A DNA stretch of 64,000 bases, taken from NCBI GenBank assembly GCA_003339415.1, contig PDHQ01000146.1:22051-86050 (forward strand), written 5' to 3'. Below are positions 32,167-45,085 of the stretch, in pieces. A program made the translations under genes and the position numbers. The notes below the pieces were generated by a model. The model was not told where the DNA came from. It saw nothing but the letters and a program-made list of their open reading frames with translations, and made no database searches. How positions within the stretch are numbered: the first letter of the stretch is position 1; the number at the start of each line of letters is the position of its first letter. This stretch comes from Ophiocordyceps camponoti-saundersi (nom. inval.) (taxonomy: Eukaryota; Ascomycota; Sordariomycetes; Hypocreales; Ophiocordycipitaceae).

Positions 32167-34499
32167 TTAATCTTACCTTACTTTTTACTAATAAGCGATT
32201 AAGAAATATATACTTTATTTTTATATCCCTATATAAGATAGAAAAAATCTTATATATAACTAAAACTATAACTAGCTTTAAAATATATATTTAGAGCCCT
32301 TAACTAAACTCTTAGATAATTAAAGAGACTCGCCTTAAAGACGCTAAACCTTATAATAAAATAAGGTTTTAATAAAAACTAAACTATAATTATAGTTATT
32401 TTTTTAAAGCGTAGCTAATATAATTATATTATAAAGATAGCGTATAAAGATAATATAAATATAAATATAAATTATAAAACTTTAAGGTTAGTAACCTTAG
32501 AAAAACTAAAATTTAAATATAAAAAAAACTTATTAAAAATATTAACTATATTTAAGATAAATAAAAAGATATTTATCTTAGCTAAAAAGGCTATTTAAAA
32601 TACCTTTATACTAATTACCCTAATAAGATAGCCGAACCCCTTTTACTTAGATATTATAAAAGTTCGCTAAAAGGAGGTAAGTAAGTTTTTAAGTAAAAAG
32701 GAGGATTTTAATACCTTCCTTATAAACTTAAAAGACAAGATAAGGTTTAATAAAATAACTTTTTATAATAAGTAAGATAAGATAAATATTCTATTTTATA
32801 TTTTAAAAAGGAAAGCTTATAGATTTTTAGAAACTTAGTATAACTTAAAAAAACGCTTTATTTTTAGATTAGCTAAGATAGTTTAGTAGTTAAAGTCTGC
32901 TTATAAAAATCCGAATAAATTTATTAAGGTTATAAATTAGCTTTATAAACTAAATTTCTCCTAAACTAGTAAATAGGAAATCTAAGAGTTTCTCGCTAAG
33001 TTAAACTACTTTATAGCTAAAACTTAAGTCCTTTTAGCTTAAATTAAATATACGCTTTAAAATTATCTACTTATTAACCTTAACCTAAGCCTTTTTATAA
33101 AGGCTAAAAACTTATATATAATATATAAGGAATTTTATAAGTATATAAAAAATATTATATTTTACCGGAAAAAGGAGTTTACCCGCTAAGAAGCTATATA
33201 AAAAAGTTATTAAAGCGATAAGATTATTTTAATAATATAAAAGAAGAAAACTATAATTATAACTATAACTTTATATTAAAAAAGCTAGCTTTTAAGTAAA
33301 AATAAGAAGAAAGTTTATTAGGATAATAGCACTTATTTTATTTATAGAAAAAAGGGCTATATAGCTAAGGATTACTCTAACTAATAGAAGATAGGAAAAG
33401 TTTATAGAGTTTAAACGCCCCCGCTTAATTTTATTTAATAAGATAACTCTAATTTAAGAAAAAAGTAAAACTATTATAAAGCTCCTTAATAATCTTAAAA
33501 ATATTATATATAAGATAAAAGGTAAAAAAGTTATTTATTATTAATAGTTAAGTTTAAGTTAATAATATTACTTTTTATATTTTTACCTTATATAATATTA
33601 GAGTAGACGCTTATCTCTTAGTTAGCTATTATTTTATAAAGTAAGTAATAAAGCGCTTAAGCGCTAAGCTTATACTTATTTATTTTATTCCTTTTATTAA
33701 TTTTTAAAGCTATTAGGCTAGCTTAGTTTATAAGTATTTAATTATTACTTTAATAATTAATAGATAATACTTTCCCTAAGAAATCTACTAAGTAATTAAT
33801 TATATTTAGAATCTCTTTATTAGCTTATTTTAGATAGCTAAAAAAATTATTACTTAATTATATAGCTTAGAAGCTAGTTTAGCTAGATAACTTACCTGCC
33901 CTTATTAAATACTCGCTTTTAATCCTATTATTAAAAAAGCCCTTTTTTATTAAAAATCCGGATCTAGCTATTCAGGTAGATACTAAATATTAAAACTGTT
34001 TTTTTTATTAAGATAAGCGTAAATACCGGATTTTTTAGCGTTTATAAAGGAAAAAAGACTTTATATAGCTTATAAATAAAAAAGAAGCTAGCCTAAACCC
34101 TAACTTAGAATAACTAGGAAACTAATAATATAAATAAGAATATTTTAAAAAAGTAGCTTATTAGCTAAGTATAATAAAACCTTTACTATACGCGATAGGA
34201 AAAGATAACCTTATTAATACTTATAACCCTTATAAAACTAAAAGATAATAATAATAATCTAACTATAATTATAAAGCTAAGCTTAGCTAGCTATATATAT
34301 ATAAGATAAGAGATCTTATTTTTTTAAAAGAAAAAGCTTAAGTATATTACTTATATATATAATATAATTTCTCTAGCCCTTATATATTTTAAAAGATTCT
34401 TTAGTAAAAAGGAAGCTTATACTTTTACTAATCCCTAACTTAGCTATAATATTATTATAAAACTTAAGAAGCCCCTAAACTTAATAAGACCTCCTTCTT

Positions 34500-35250
34500 A
34501 TAAAACGCTTATAAAATACTTACTTTTAAAAAAAGAGATTATTAACTATTTACTTAAGATTAGGTTTATTAAGCTAAATACTAGCTTTTACGCCGCCTTT
34601 ATTTTTTTCGCGCTAAAGCTATATTTAATAGCTTAATACTTTTATATTAACTATTAATAAATAAATAATTATTTAAAAAGTCGGATCTTACTTACCCTTT
34701 TCTAAAAGGTATAATATTTAGCTACTAAAAGGCAAAACGGTTTTTAAAAATTAATATTATTTAAGTATTTTACTATTTTTATCTTAACCCCAACTTTAAA
34801 TACCTTATAGCTTTCTATATAAAGTTTAGTATATTCCGCTAGCTTATTCTTTTATTTAGCCTTAAGGTAAGGCCCGCTTAATTCTAAAACTTTATTAACG
34901 CTTAACTTTATAATGTTTATAACTATTATATAAGTATATATGCTAATAATATATTAATTTACTTAAAGAGTAAAAAAAAAGAAATATTAAAAAAATACCG
35001 GGAAATAATTTAACGCTTATATTAAGTAAACTTATAAGGGGATATTTAAAAATTAAGGTTTAATATTATAAAAATTAATTACCTTAAAGTAATATTATAT
35101 ATAAGCTAAGGAATAAGTATAAACCTTTATAAAGTATAAGCAATTTAAGATTAGAAATTTAAGGATTTTTAAGATTATAAGGTTATTTATTTATTTATAA
35201 GATTTTATAACTTTATCTAAATCTTTTAATACTATATTAATATTACTACT
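34500..35250 (+). pseudogene. Reverse transcriptase remnant of G3
   Basis: The residual frame shows LLKIRFIKLNTSFYAAFIFF, then FSIFR-LILLFSL, NFINA, ISIYANNILIYLKS and a downstream connection region. These follow gypsy RT order. Both catalytic aspartates of YADD are Asn through G-to-A change, so the enzyme would be dead even if the stops were ignored. Confidence 0.85.
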
Positions 35251-37456
35251 AAGCTTTTAAATTATTTCCTAAAAAGGATATTATTTTTAAGCTTAAACTT
35301 AAGTAAAAGGAAGCTTTTAATAAGATAAAGGAACTAGCTATATAAGCTTTAATATTTACTTTTTTCTATCCGGAACTCCTAACCTAACTTAAAACTAATA
35401 CCTTTTAGAATGCTATTATTAGTATACTTTAGTAATAGTAAGAAAATTAGATATAAAAGCTAATAAGCTTTTTCTTAAAAATAATAAACCCGGCTAAATA
35501 TACTTACTTAATCTAAGATTATAAACTCCTTACTATTATATTAAGCCTTAAATATTTTTATCTAGAATTACTTAGTTAAAAATCCGATATAGTTATAAAT
35601 TATAAAGCCTTAGTTTATTTTAAAATAAAATAACTATTTTTTATTTAATAAGTTTAATAATCTAATTTCTTTACTTAGTTTAATATTTATTTCCGGTATT
35701 AACTTAGCTACTTAAATATAGCTATTAATACCTTTTCGCGTAAGATAGCTTAGCTCCTAACTATAAAGGCTTATAAAAAGGAAAAAAAGACGCTTATAAT
35801 AATTCCCCCGAAACGCTTTAGATTTAAAGCCTTAACCTTAACTCTTATAATTACCCTAGTCTGCCTTAAAGAAGATTCTACGCTATTAAAAGTAAAGTTA
35901 GTATAGCTAATTTAGGAAGGAAATATAAGCTAAAACCTTAAATTTTATAATAATCTCTTTATAATACTTAAATAAAATAGCTAAAAGCGATTTTTTCTTT
36001 ATATCACCTTAATTTAGAGTATATATAAGCTAGCTATCTTTACTTATAATAAATAAAATAAGATTATCTAAATACTTTAATAAAGCTATTATTAGCTTAA
36101 AATAAAATAAAATTCTTACTAGTATATTTATAATTATTATAAATAATAAAGGAAAAAAATATTATAAGATAAAACTTTAAGTTTATTATACCTTTTACTT
36201 ATTTTAATTTCTATATAAGACTATATTACTTATAATAAGAAAATAATATTCGAAAACCGCTTTAAGTATAATTATATTTAAACTTTTATTTATAAGCTAA
36301 GCTAAATTATCGCTATATTACTAAGTAAGAAAAATAATATAGCTAAGGTATTTACTAAATATTACTTTTAAAACCTATATTATCTTTTTAATATATTAGA
36401 TATATAAATTACTAATAATACTAGCTTATTTATCTTAAGATTTCTCGGTAAAATTAATTATTTAACTAATATTAAATATTATTATAATAGCGCCTTTTAC
36501 TTTTAAATATAAGGAAATATAAAAATAACTAACTAATATCTTAACTAAAAGCTATAATATAATATAAATAAGTATTAGGATAATTAGAGTATTTTCCTTC
36601 CTACCTTAAATTTTATATATAATTTCTTATAATATATATTAATTAGTATAGCTTCGCTTATAATTACTTTTAGTAAAGATATATAAAACCCCCTTTTAGT
36701 TACTAGCCCCCTAGATCTCTTAAACGCCTTAAGCCTTATTATTATAGCTTATAAACTTATTACTTAAGCGGAGGAAATATAATAATAAGCTTAAGCCGCT
36801 ATTAAGAAAGCTTGCTATAAGTAGGAAATATAAGCTAATAAAAAATATTACTTCGTAAACTTTATAATTAGTAAGAAAGTATTCCTTAGCTATAAGGGTT
36901 TCTTTATAACTATACTTATAATATATATTAACGCGTAATAATTAGAACTTTTTATAATTATTAAAAAAAAAAGCTATAGCTATACCCTTAACTTATTAGA
37001 TACCTATTAGATAATAAACCTATTTTACGCTAACTATTTTCTAAAAGCTATTATAAATCCCTTACTTAGATAAAAGATACCTCTTATTAAGTAGGAAGAT
37101 ATTAATAATATATTAAAATAAGAAGTTAACTAAATCTTTTAATTTTATCTTATAAAATAATATTATTAGTTAGAGTATTAAGTTTACTAGCGTAATTATA
37201 ACTTTAATAAAATATAATACTTTATTAGGAATTTCCGCTATATATTAATAGCTTTTAAGAAATTTTATAATTATTTCTTATATATTACTAGCCCGCTTAT
37301 TAATCTTTAACGCTAAACTAAGAATATTATAATAAACTATAATTATAAGAATAATAACTAAAATAATACTATAATTTCCTTAAGTAATCTTTTATATAGT
37401 AAATATTATTAATTTTAATAAGTATATTAAAACTTTTATCTAAAGGTAATATTACG

Positions 37457-37765
37457 CGCTAGCACTTATAAGGACTTCCCCTAAATATTTTATAGTAATT
37501 TCTAATTATAATTATATAACTTATAAAAACCGTATCGTAAAATTACTTAGAAAGGACCTTAGAGGAAATTATTATAAAATATAATCGCTTCCCTATTAGG
37601 ATTTTACTATACCCTCTCCTATCTTTACTAGCACGTGCCTATATATATTTTACTAAGATTTTACTTATAAGAGTTTTTCCTCTTTTTCTTTCCTTTCTCC
37701 TTAGCTTAGAATCTTTATTTATAGTGTTAATATTATTATTTACTTAACATATCCTAGCCGTAATA
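37457..37765 (+). repeat. 3' LTR of G3 (309 bp)
   Basis: Matches 31858-32166 and about 5270-5588. It retains a few unmutated TG/CA sites (CACGTGCC, AACATATCC), so it is slightly less degraded than the 5' copy. Confidence 0.8.
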
Positions 37766-38508
37766 TTAGCTATAAATATTTAAAATATCTTATATAAGTA
37801 TTAAACTTATACTAATTAAAGTCCCCTAAATATTATTTTATATAACGCTAATATAAACTTTTCTTTAATAAAGTTTAGTATAAATATTAACTTATATAAA
37901 ACTTATTAAATAAAGTGTTTTATACTATTATATTAAAGGAGTTTTTAAAAAAAGTATTTTTTTCCTAATACCTTTTTATATTACTATATAAAGAGGATAG
38001 CTATTTAAGTACTTATTTAAATATATAAAGTAATAATAAGGAATATATTATTATTATTATTATAATACTTTAAAAGCTAAAAAAGCTATTAAAACCTTAA
38101 CGGTAAGTTAAGTAAGAAAAACCTTTTAAAGAGGTAAAACCCCTTATTTTATTATAAAACTATATTTAATTTAAGGCCGGGTTAGTTACTTTACGCGTAT
38201 AAAAGAAATAGTTATTAGCTATAATTATATTATATAATATAAAAAGAAAATAAATAAGGAAAAATAAATAATAAGAAAAAGATAAGGAATAGTATATATT
38301 ACTTTACGCGCTAGTATATATTACTCCCTACGCTAATATATACCCTCTCCTTTATATTAATATATACCTTATTATTAAGTAAGTATATACTTTTTAACCT
38401 TTTAATATATAGCTATATACTAAGCTTTTCTAATTAAGAAGCTTTCCTAATTAGGAAATTATTTATATTAATTAGTAACTTAAAGCTTAAATATATATAA
38501 AAAGGGGG
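37766..38508. other. Mutated AT-rich spacer, nothing recognised
   Basis: TA-rich DNA between G3 and the SINE-like element. Around 38290-38410 a short motif (TAGTATATATTACT and variants) recurs a few times. No gene is seen. Confidence 0.5.
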
Positions 38509-38790
38509 GCCCTTTTAGTATAATAGTTAAGCGCTTAGAGATATTAGTCTCTTATAAAAAAGGTAGTTAGTTCGAATCTAGCGGAGGGCTCGGGTATTTT
38601 TTACCCTAATTATATAGCCGGGGTATAGTCCGACCCTAGCATAACCTCGGTAAGAGTAATAACTCTGCTAAGGTCTTAGAAGGCTAGGTAAGTATCCGAG
38701 GGATTAGGAACCCCTCGAAGGGCTACCTTAGCGGCTAAGGGCTAAGGCAGGCTACCTGGCGGCTAGAAATACTAGGATATCTAGTAATAA
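38509..38790 (+). mobile_element. tRNA-headed SINE-like element
   Basis: 38509-38590 folds partly as tRNA: a 7-bp acceptor stem GCCCTTT with GGAGGGC (38583-38589), T-arm GTTAG / TTCGAAT / CTAGC (38566-38582), and a D-loop-like TAATAGTTAAG. A B-box-like AGTTCGAATCT differs from the GGTTCGANTCC consensus only by RIP-type changes. The anticodon arm (AGAGA/TCTCT) closes a 6-nt loop, so it is not a working tRNA. The following 200 bp is GC-richer than its surroundings and keeps some CA and TG, as expected for a short element below the RIP length limit. Its 3' end is not sharply defined. Confidence 0.5.
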
Positions 38791-40375
38791 AGTACGATTA
38801 TAAAGTTATTTAGCTATTAATATAACCTTCGCTAATTATATATATTAGAACTTTTTCTAAAATTTAGATTATTATAATTATAAAATATAAGTACCTTTTA
38901 CTTAAAATTAATATATTTTTGCTATAAATATTAATAAATACCTATTACTTAGTTAATATACTTAGCTTATTAGCTATAGTAATAATAAGTAAGGGAATTT
39001 CCTTAAAGGTTTTTAGTTTTTCCTCTTTTTAGAATATTATACGCTTAGGTACTTATTAAGCTATTAAAGTAAATTCTAATAATATATAAAAAGAGGGGGT
39101 TATTTTTACTAATATAATTAAATAATTATATATTATTTTTTTAACTAAGTAAGTAATTTTTTAGTTTTAATTTAATTTATAATTAATATATATTAAAAGT
39201 AAAATATTTACTAAGCGCGATTTTCTAAGAAATATTTCTTATTATAAATATATTAGGTAGCTAATTAGTAAAAGTTAACTTTATTAAATATAAAAGAATA
39301 AGTTTTAAGTTCCTTATTTTAGCGCGTGTTTATAATTACTAATACTTAAACTAAACTAGTTAAGCGCTATATATATAAAGTATATAAATAATTATATAAA
39401 GTATAAAGTAATTAAAAATCTTATTATAAAAAAAGTTATTTATATAGTAATTAAGGTAGCTTTTAGCTAAGCTTTAATTATAACTTTTAAATATTAAATA
39501 GAAACTTACTTTATATAAAGTTTATAATAAGTTATATATTAATAAAAATAGTAAAAAAATATAATTTAATATATTAAAAAGACCCGCGCTATTATATATT
39601 ATAATAATACTTATATTAATTAAGTTATTTAAGTAGCTACTAAGTATATAATATTTTAAAGTTTATAGCTTTTTATTATTTATAAGGACTTTATTATTAA
39701 AGTAACTAAAACCTTATCTAGCGTTAATTATTTTATTATAGCTATATTAGCTTAAATATAAAAGTAGTATATTTTCTATATTTAAACTTTTAACTTTTTT
39801 AAGTAAATAAATAAAAAGTTATATTATATTTATCGCGCTATTAAAAATAACGCAAAGTTATAAAGAAGCTTATCTTTTTATAATTATTCTCCTATTTTAT
39901 ATTTGCTACCTCTTATTATTAAGTTTACCGCCGCTTTTATATTTATTAAGTTTAAGTTAAAGTTTAATTAGCTTAATAAGCTTGATAAGCTAAAGCTAGC
40001 CCCTATTAAGCTAGAGACTACTCTTACCGCTAAGAAAAGCGCTATTATCGCTTATAGTATAACTATACTACCTTTATATAAGGAGATTTTTAGCTTTATT
40101 TAAAATAGTTTAGTTAATAATATACTTAATAATAAGAATTATATAATTTTAATTAATAATAATATTATATTTAGTAAGAAACTTATAGCTAAAAAGGAGC
40201 TTAAGCTAGTTATTTCCGCTTTAAGCTATATTTATAATTATAGCTATAACTATAGCTATAGTTATTATAATTATTAACGCTCCCACGCTTAGTATAATTA
40301 AATTAGTTTTTTATCTATAGTTAATAGTTTAGATTTAATACTAAGTAAGTAATTAGTAAAATAAATAATATAAGT
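38791..40375. other. Mutated AT-rich spacer, possible transposase remnant
   Basis: About 39840-40340 is somewhat less AT-rich and gives a long, stop-poor but unmatched plus-frame reading. It could be a decayed DNA-transposon gene, but I found no diagnostic motif. The rest shows nothing. Confidence 0.35.
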
Positions 40376-42655
40376 TATTTATTTATTTATTTATATACTA
40401 AGGGCCTTTATAATATCTAAAGCTTTTATAATATAATAAATAGGAAAAATCCCTTAAAGTAAGGTAAAACCCCCTAACTATAAAAAGAAAAGCTTACTAT
40501 ACGCTTATATAAAAGTATAATAATAGCTAGCTACGGTATAATATAATAAGCTTATTACTTAGGGGTAATCTTAGATAATATAAGAAAATAGGGTAAGGAG
40601 GGGAGTATAAAAAAAGGAAAGTTTATAAAATATAAGGCGGAAAAGGCGGGCGGTATAATATAGCGCGGGGCAGTATAAGGTAGTATAAGGCGGTATAGGG
40701 CGGTATAAGGTAAGGTAATATAGCGCGGGGCGGAGGAAGGATAGTCTAAGGGGGGGGTAAGGTAAAATAATAAAGTAGCCGCTTTATTATCTATTAGTAA
40801 TTAGAGGGGGGGGGGGCTATATTTTTTTCTTTTTTACCTCCCTTTTCTTTTCTTTTTTTTCTTTTTTTTATTATTTTTAGAAAAAGGTATATTTCTAACC
40901 CCCTCCCTGAACCTTTTTTTTTAACTTTTATAATAAAAGAAAGGTAATAAAGGTTATATAATTATATATTAATAAAATAATAATATTATAATACTTAAGA
41001 TTACTTATAAAAAGCTTTATAATTTTCTTTATAATATATATATAGCTTAACTAGCTAATTATAAAGTCTTATATTAAAAATAATAAAGTAGGTAATTTTT
41101 TATTATATAACTATATATAAAGCTAATAAAATATATAAGCCCTTAATTAGCTAATTATTATAATTATATAAAAACTTAATATAAATATTAAAAAGTAAGT
41201 AAAGCTAAAAGTAAAGTTAAAAGCGGGGTTAAAGTTTAAAAGCTAACTAAGCTATAAATTTATTTAGATAAGTTATATATAGCGGCTATAAAGGCGGCTA
41301 AGTATATTAGCGAAAAAGGGAAACTAAATAGCTTATAAATAAATATAAAGCGGAGTATAAAATAAAGGAGGGTTAAGCTATTAATTATAAATAAAAATAA
41401 ATCTAAGCTAACTTATATTACGCCTAAGCGCGGAATAAAATATTAAAGCTTTATTTTACTATAATAATAATAATAGCCTAGGCTAGCGCCTTAGCTAAGG
41501 TAATTATTTTAATAGCTACCCCTAATACCCCTTATACCGCTATAATTATTAATCCTTCTTTTTAGGAGACTTTTATATTAGTCTTATTATATTAAAATAT
41601 ACTTATTATAAATAAGTAAACGATTATCGGAGCTAGTAGGGCGGGGAGCAGAGCGGTAAAAATAGCGATAATAATAAAGATAGTAATAATTATAGCTAAT
41701 TTAGCTATTATACTAAAGATAAAAGTAATAATAATAATAAAGTTAAAAGCGAGGGCGGAGATAATAAAGATAATAATAATAAAGATAGTAATAATAAAAA
41801 TAATAATAGTAAAAGTAATAATAATAGAGTTTATAATAAAGGCGGCGATAATAGTAATAATAGTAATAGTAGCGGTAATAAAGCTATTAATAAAAATAAC
41901 TATTATTATTATTACTTATTTAAAGCTAGACCTTTATTTTAAAGAAGTTAAGTTAAAAGTTTATATAAAATTAAATAAAATCTAATCCGCTATTAGCTAA
42001 TTATAATATAATATTAACTAGGTATTATATAATATTACTTAAGGGGTAGCTAATTATATAAAAGCAAATTATTTTAAATATATTTTTATTAATACTTATA
42101 AAATAAAATATATTTTTAACTTAGGTTAGTAAAAGCTAAAGCTAAAAATAAAGCTAAAAATAAAAATAAAAAATAAAGTAATAGCTTAAATATTAATTAT
42201 TTTTATATTAATATTAGGTAATAGATTAGAATAAGTAATAAAAGATAGGGGAGATAATAAAGCGGAGAAAGTAAGCGGGGTAAAGGAGGGGGTTACCGTA
42301 AAGGTAATTAAGGGAGCGGAGGGAGAGATAAGGGTAAGGGAGGTAATAGAGGAGGTAGCGGAGGAGTTTAAGTTAAAGCTAAACTTTATATAAGTACTAA
42401 AATCCCCTCCTATAAAGTTTATATTAGCGGTATTAAAGCGTATAGTAAAGAGTAATAATAATAATTTAGAGAATAAGCTTATAAAAGTTAGAGGTATTAT
42501 TAGGCGTAGAGAATAAAATAAAAAGTAAGGTAAGAAAAAGGGTAAAAAAGCTAAGCGAGCTAAGTAAGGCTAAGTAAAGTAAAAAGCGGAGTTAAAAGTA
42601 AAAAATAAGGTAAATAAATAATAGTAATTAAAAGGTAAAAATACTAAAAACTATC
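40376..42655 (-). mobile_element. Decayed repeat family R1, copy II, inverted relative to 1-4160
   Basis: The reverse complement aligns with 1-1235 joined to 3113-4160, without the 1.9-kb U insert. It starts with a TTTA-rich tract (the reversed tail) at about 40378-40400 and carries the GGCGGTATA tandem patch at 40640-40740. No coding domain was recognised; long AAT-rich stretches at 41690-41890 are low complexity. Confidence 0.6.
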
Positions 42656-43219
42656 CCTTATATATAACTATATACTTAAATATTTTAATATACTTAAGTA
42701 TTATTAAGTAATAAAAAGAGGTTAAACTAGCGAAGGCGTTATAAGCGGATAAATTATAAGGTAAGTAAGCTTATAATAGCTTTATAATTAAATATCTTAT
42801 TAAAGTCCTTATAATTTTAAATTAAACTTATAAGAAATATAAGTAAAAGTGTCTTTTTATAAGTAATTAGTTTATAATATAAAGTAAAGTAAGCTATTAT
42901 CTTATCTTCCTTATTATTATAAAAGTAATAAAAAGTTATAATTATAAGAATATTATAAATATAAAGAAACTTATTAAAGCTAATTTTATTATTATAAAGC
43001 TAAGTTAGGATATTATTAAGAAACTTTAGAAAGCTTTAATAAATTTATAAAATAATATTAAGTTTTAATTAAGGTAATTTATTAGTAAGATATCTAAAAA
43101 ACTAGCTATATTTTTAAAATATTCTTTTTTTAAAGTTTTAATAAAGCTATTATTTTTTATAAAATTAAGCTTTTAAAGTTTTAAAAAACTAAAAAAAGAT
43201 ATTTAAAGTTTATATTTAA
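42656..43219. other. Mutated AT-rich spacer, nothing recognised
   Basis: TA-rich DNA between R1 copy II and U copy C with no legible frame. It may include more of R1, whose far end lies off the left edge of the window in copy I. Confidence 0.4.
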
Positions 43220-45085
43220 GTAATAATAATAATAATTTATACGCTAATATACCTTATATAGCCTAAAACTATTCTATATATATTCTAAAAGGGGGAAAAA
43301 CTAAAAGACCTAGAGTAAAACCCTCTCCTTAAGAATTACCTTAGCTTTAGGTTAGACCTTATCTATACCTAGTATTTTATATATTAAATAAGTTAGGTAT
43401 TAATTAGTAATTTAGAAGCTAGTATTTTCTCTAAAGTAGACTCCGCGGTAATAAAAATACGCGTAAACTAAGTTTAGTATAAAGTTTATATAGCTTACTT
43501 ATCCTTCTAGCTATTATTATTACTATAAACCGAATTTTTATATTTAATTAAATCGGCCTTAATAATTTAATTTATTAAGGCCTTATTAGCGTAGCTTAGG
43601 TATATATAAAAGTTTTATTATTTTATAATAAACTTTATAATAGCTAATTTTAAAAGATAGCTAAATTATTGCGGTAAAGTTATAAATAAGTATAAAGTTA
43701 GAGTTAGAAAAGAGGGTACTATTATATTCGCTTTTTAACGATTCCGCCCTAGCTATTATTAGTTTCTAGTTAACGCTAAAAGGGGAGGAGGGGTAATATA
43801 TATAAAGCTCCGGTTTATAAACTTTTAAAATTAGGTAATATACGCGTTTTTTATTTAATCCTATACCGCTCTTATTTTAAAGTAAAGTTAACTTTACTTA
43901 AAATAAAACTTTTAATAAAGAAAATAATAATATAGTTTTTTCTTATAAGCTATAAGGTAAGTAAACTTACTTTTTATATATAAAGTAATAAAATATTTAT
44001 TATATTATAACCTTATTATATAATATTTAGTAATATATCTAAATTAGTAATATTTAAAATATTACTAAAGTTAAACTTTTAATATATATAGTTTAGTATT
44101 AAAAATCTTTACTTATATTATTATACTTTTATTATAAATCCGGTTTATATTTACTATACTATTAATAGTAATTATTAAGAAATTTTACTAAGTTTTAAAA
44201 TAATATTTTTTTATATATAGTTATATTATAAGAACCTTATTTAATAACTTAATCTTTTTCTAAAAAGCTTCCTTACCGCCTTATTATAAAGCTTACGCTA
44301 ATATTTTTTTATAATAAGAGTATAATCTCCGCTAATTAAATATACCTTTTCTCTAAAAGTAATATAAAGCTATTTTAAATCGAATTAAAGATTATAAATA
44401 GTATCTTAGAATATTATTATAATATTACTACTAAGTAATTTCCTTATTATAAAAGCTTAGCCTTATTTATAAAGTTTATAATTAATATTTATTATAATTA
44501 CTTTAAAGCTTTAAATTTAAAGCGAAATAGCTATAAAATTAAAATAAATTATAAGCTATTATTTATATTATTTAAAAACTTATTTTTTAATAATTTTCTC
44601 TAATATTTTAGCTATAATTATAGCTTATATTAAAGAAATTCCGCTCTTTTTTAAGTTATAAAAAAGAAAGGAAACCGCGGCTATAATAGCTAAAAAAATA
44701 TTACTAACTAATAAAGTTAGAGTAAAAAAGGCACCTCCTTAAACTTTCTTAAACTCCGCTACTTATTTAATAATTACTTATATAATAATAAAAATATTTT
44801 TTAAAATAATCTTACTAATATTTACCTTAGCTTCTAATAAGGTAATAAATATAATAAACTTTTAAGTTTAAGATTATTATAATTCGGAGTAAAGTTATAT
44901 TTTAGGTAAAAAATTTTCGCGGTTATAATTAACTTATATAGTATCGCCCTCCCCCCTAAAGTTGCTTTAGGCGTAGCTAGCTATTACTATAAAGTAATAA
45001 AGGGAGCGGAGTCCGCTTATAATATAAGAATAAGAAGTTTATATCCGCGTCGCTATAAGCGCGGAATTTATAAAATATATAAAAG
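43220..45085 (-). mobile_element. Repeat family U, copy C, minus orientation
   Basis: The reverse complement matches U copy A over its whole length. The simple-sequence tail (AATAATAAT) is at the left end, 43222-43238, and the CGCGCTTATAG-like head is at the right end near 45060-45085. No flanking duplication was convincing by eye. Confidence 0.7.

Larger units (their letters stand above)
31858..37765 (+). mobile_element. Ty3/gypsy LTR retrotransposon G3, 5.9 kb, RIP-inactivated
   Basis: 309-bp LTRs lie at 31858-32166 and 37457-37765. Plus-strand order is gag then pol. A zinc-knuckle remnant near 33338-33385 reads YFIYRKKGYIAKDY, where each Tyr is the expected mutation product of Cys or His in a CCHC knuckle. 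RT follows at about 34500-35250, with the EEIDDYLAKGFI-like entry block and YANN (34939-34950) in place of the YADD catalytic site. Many stops are present. A 3' fragment of the same family is at 4821-5588. Confidence 0.85.

Noticed and set aside
38509..38590. Functional tRNA gene
   Set aside because: Acceptor and T-stems pair, but the anticodon stem closes a 6-nt loop and no standard anticodon placement with a purine at position 37 works.
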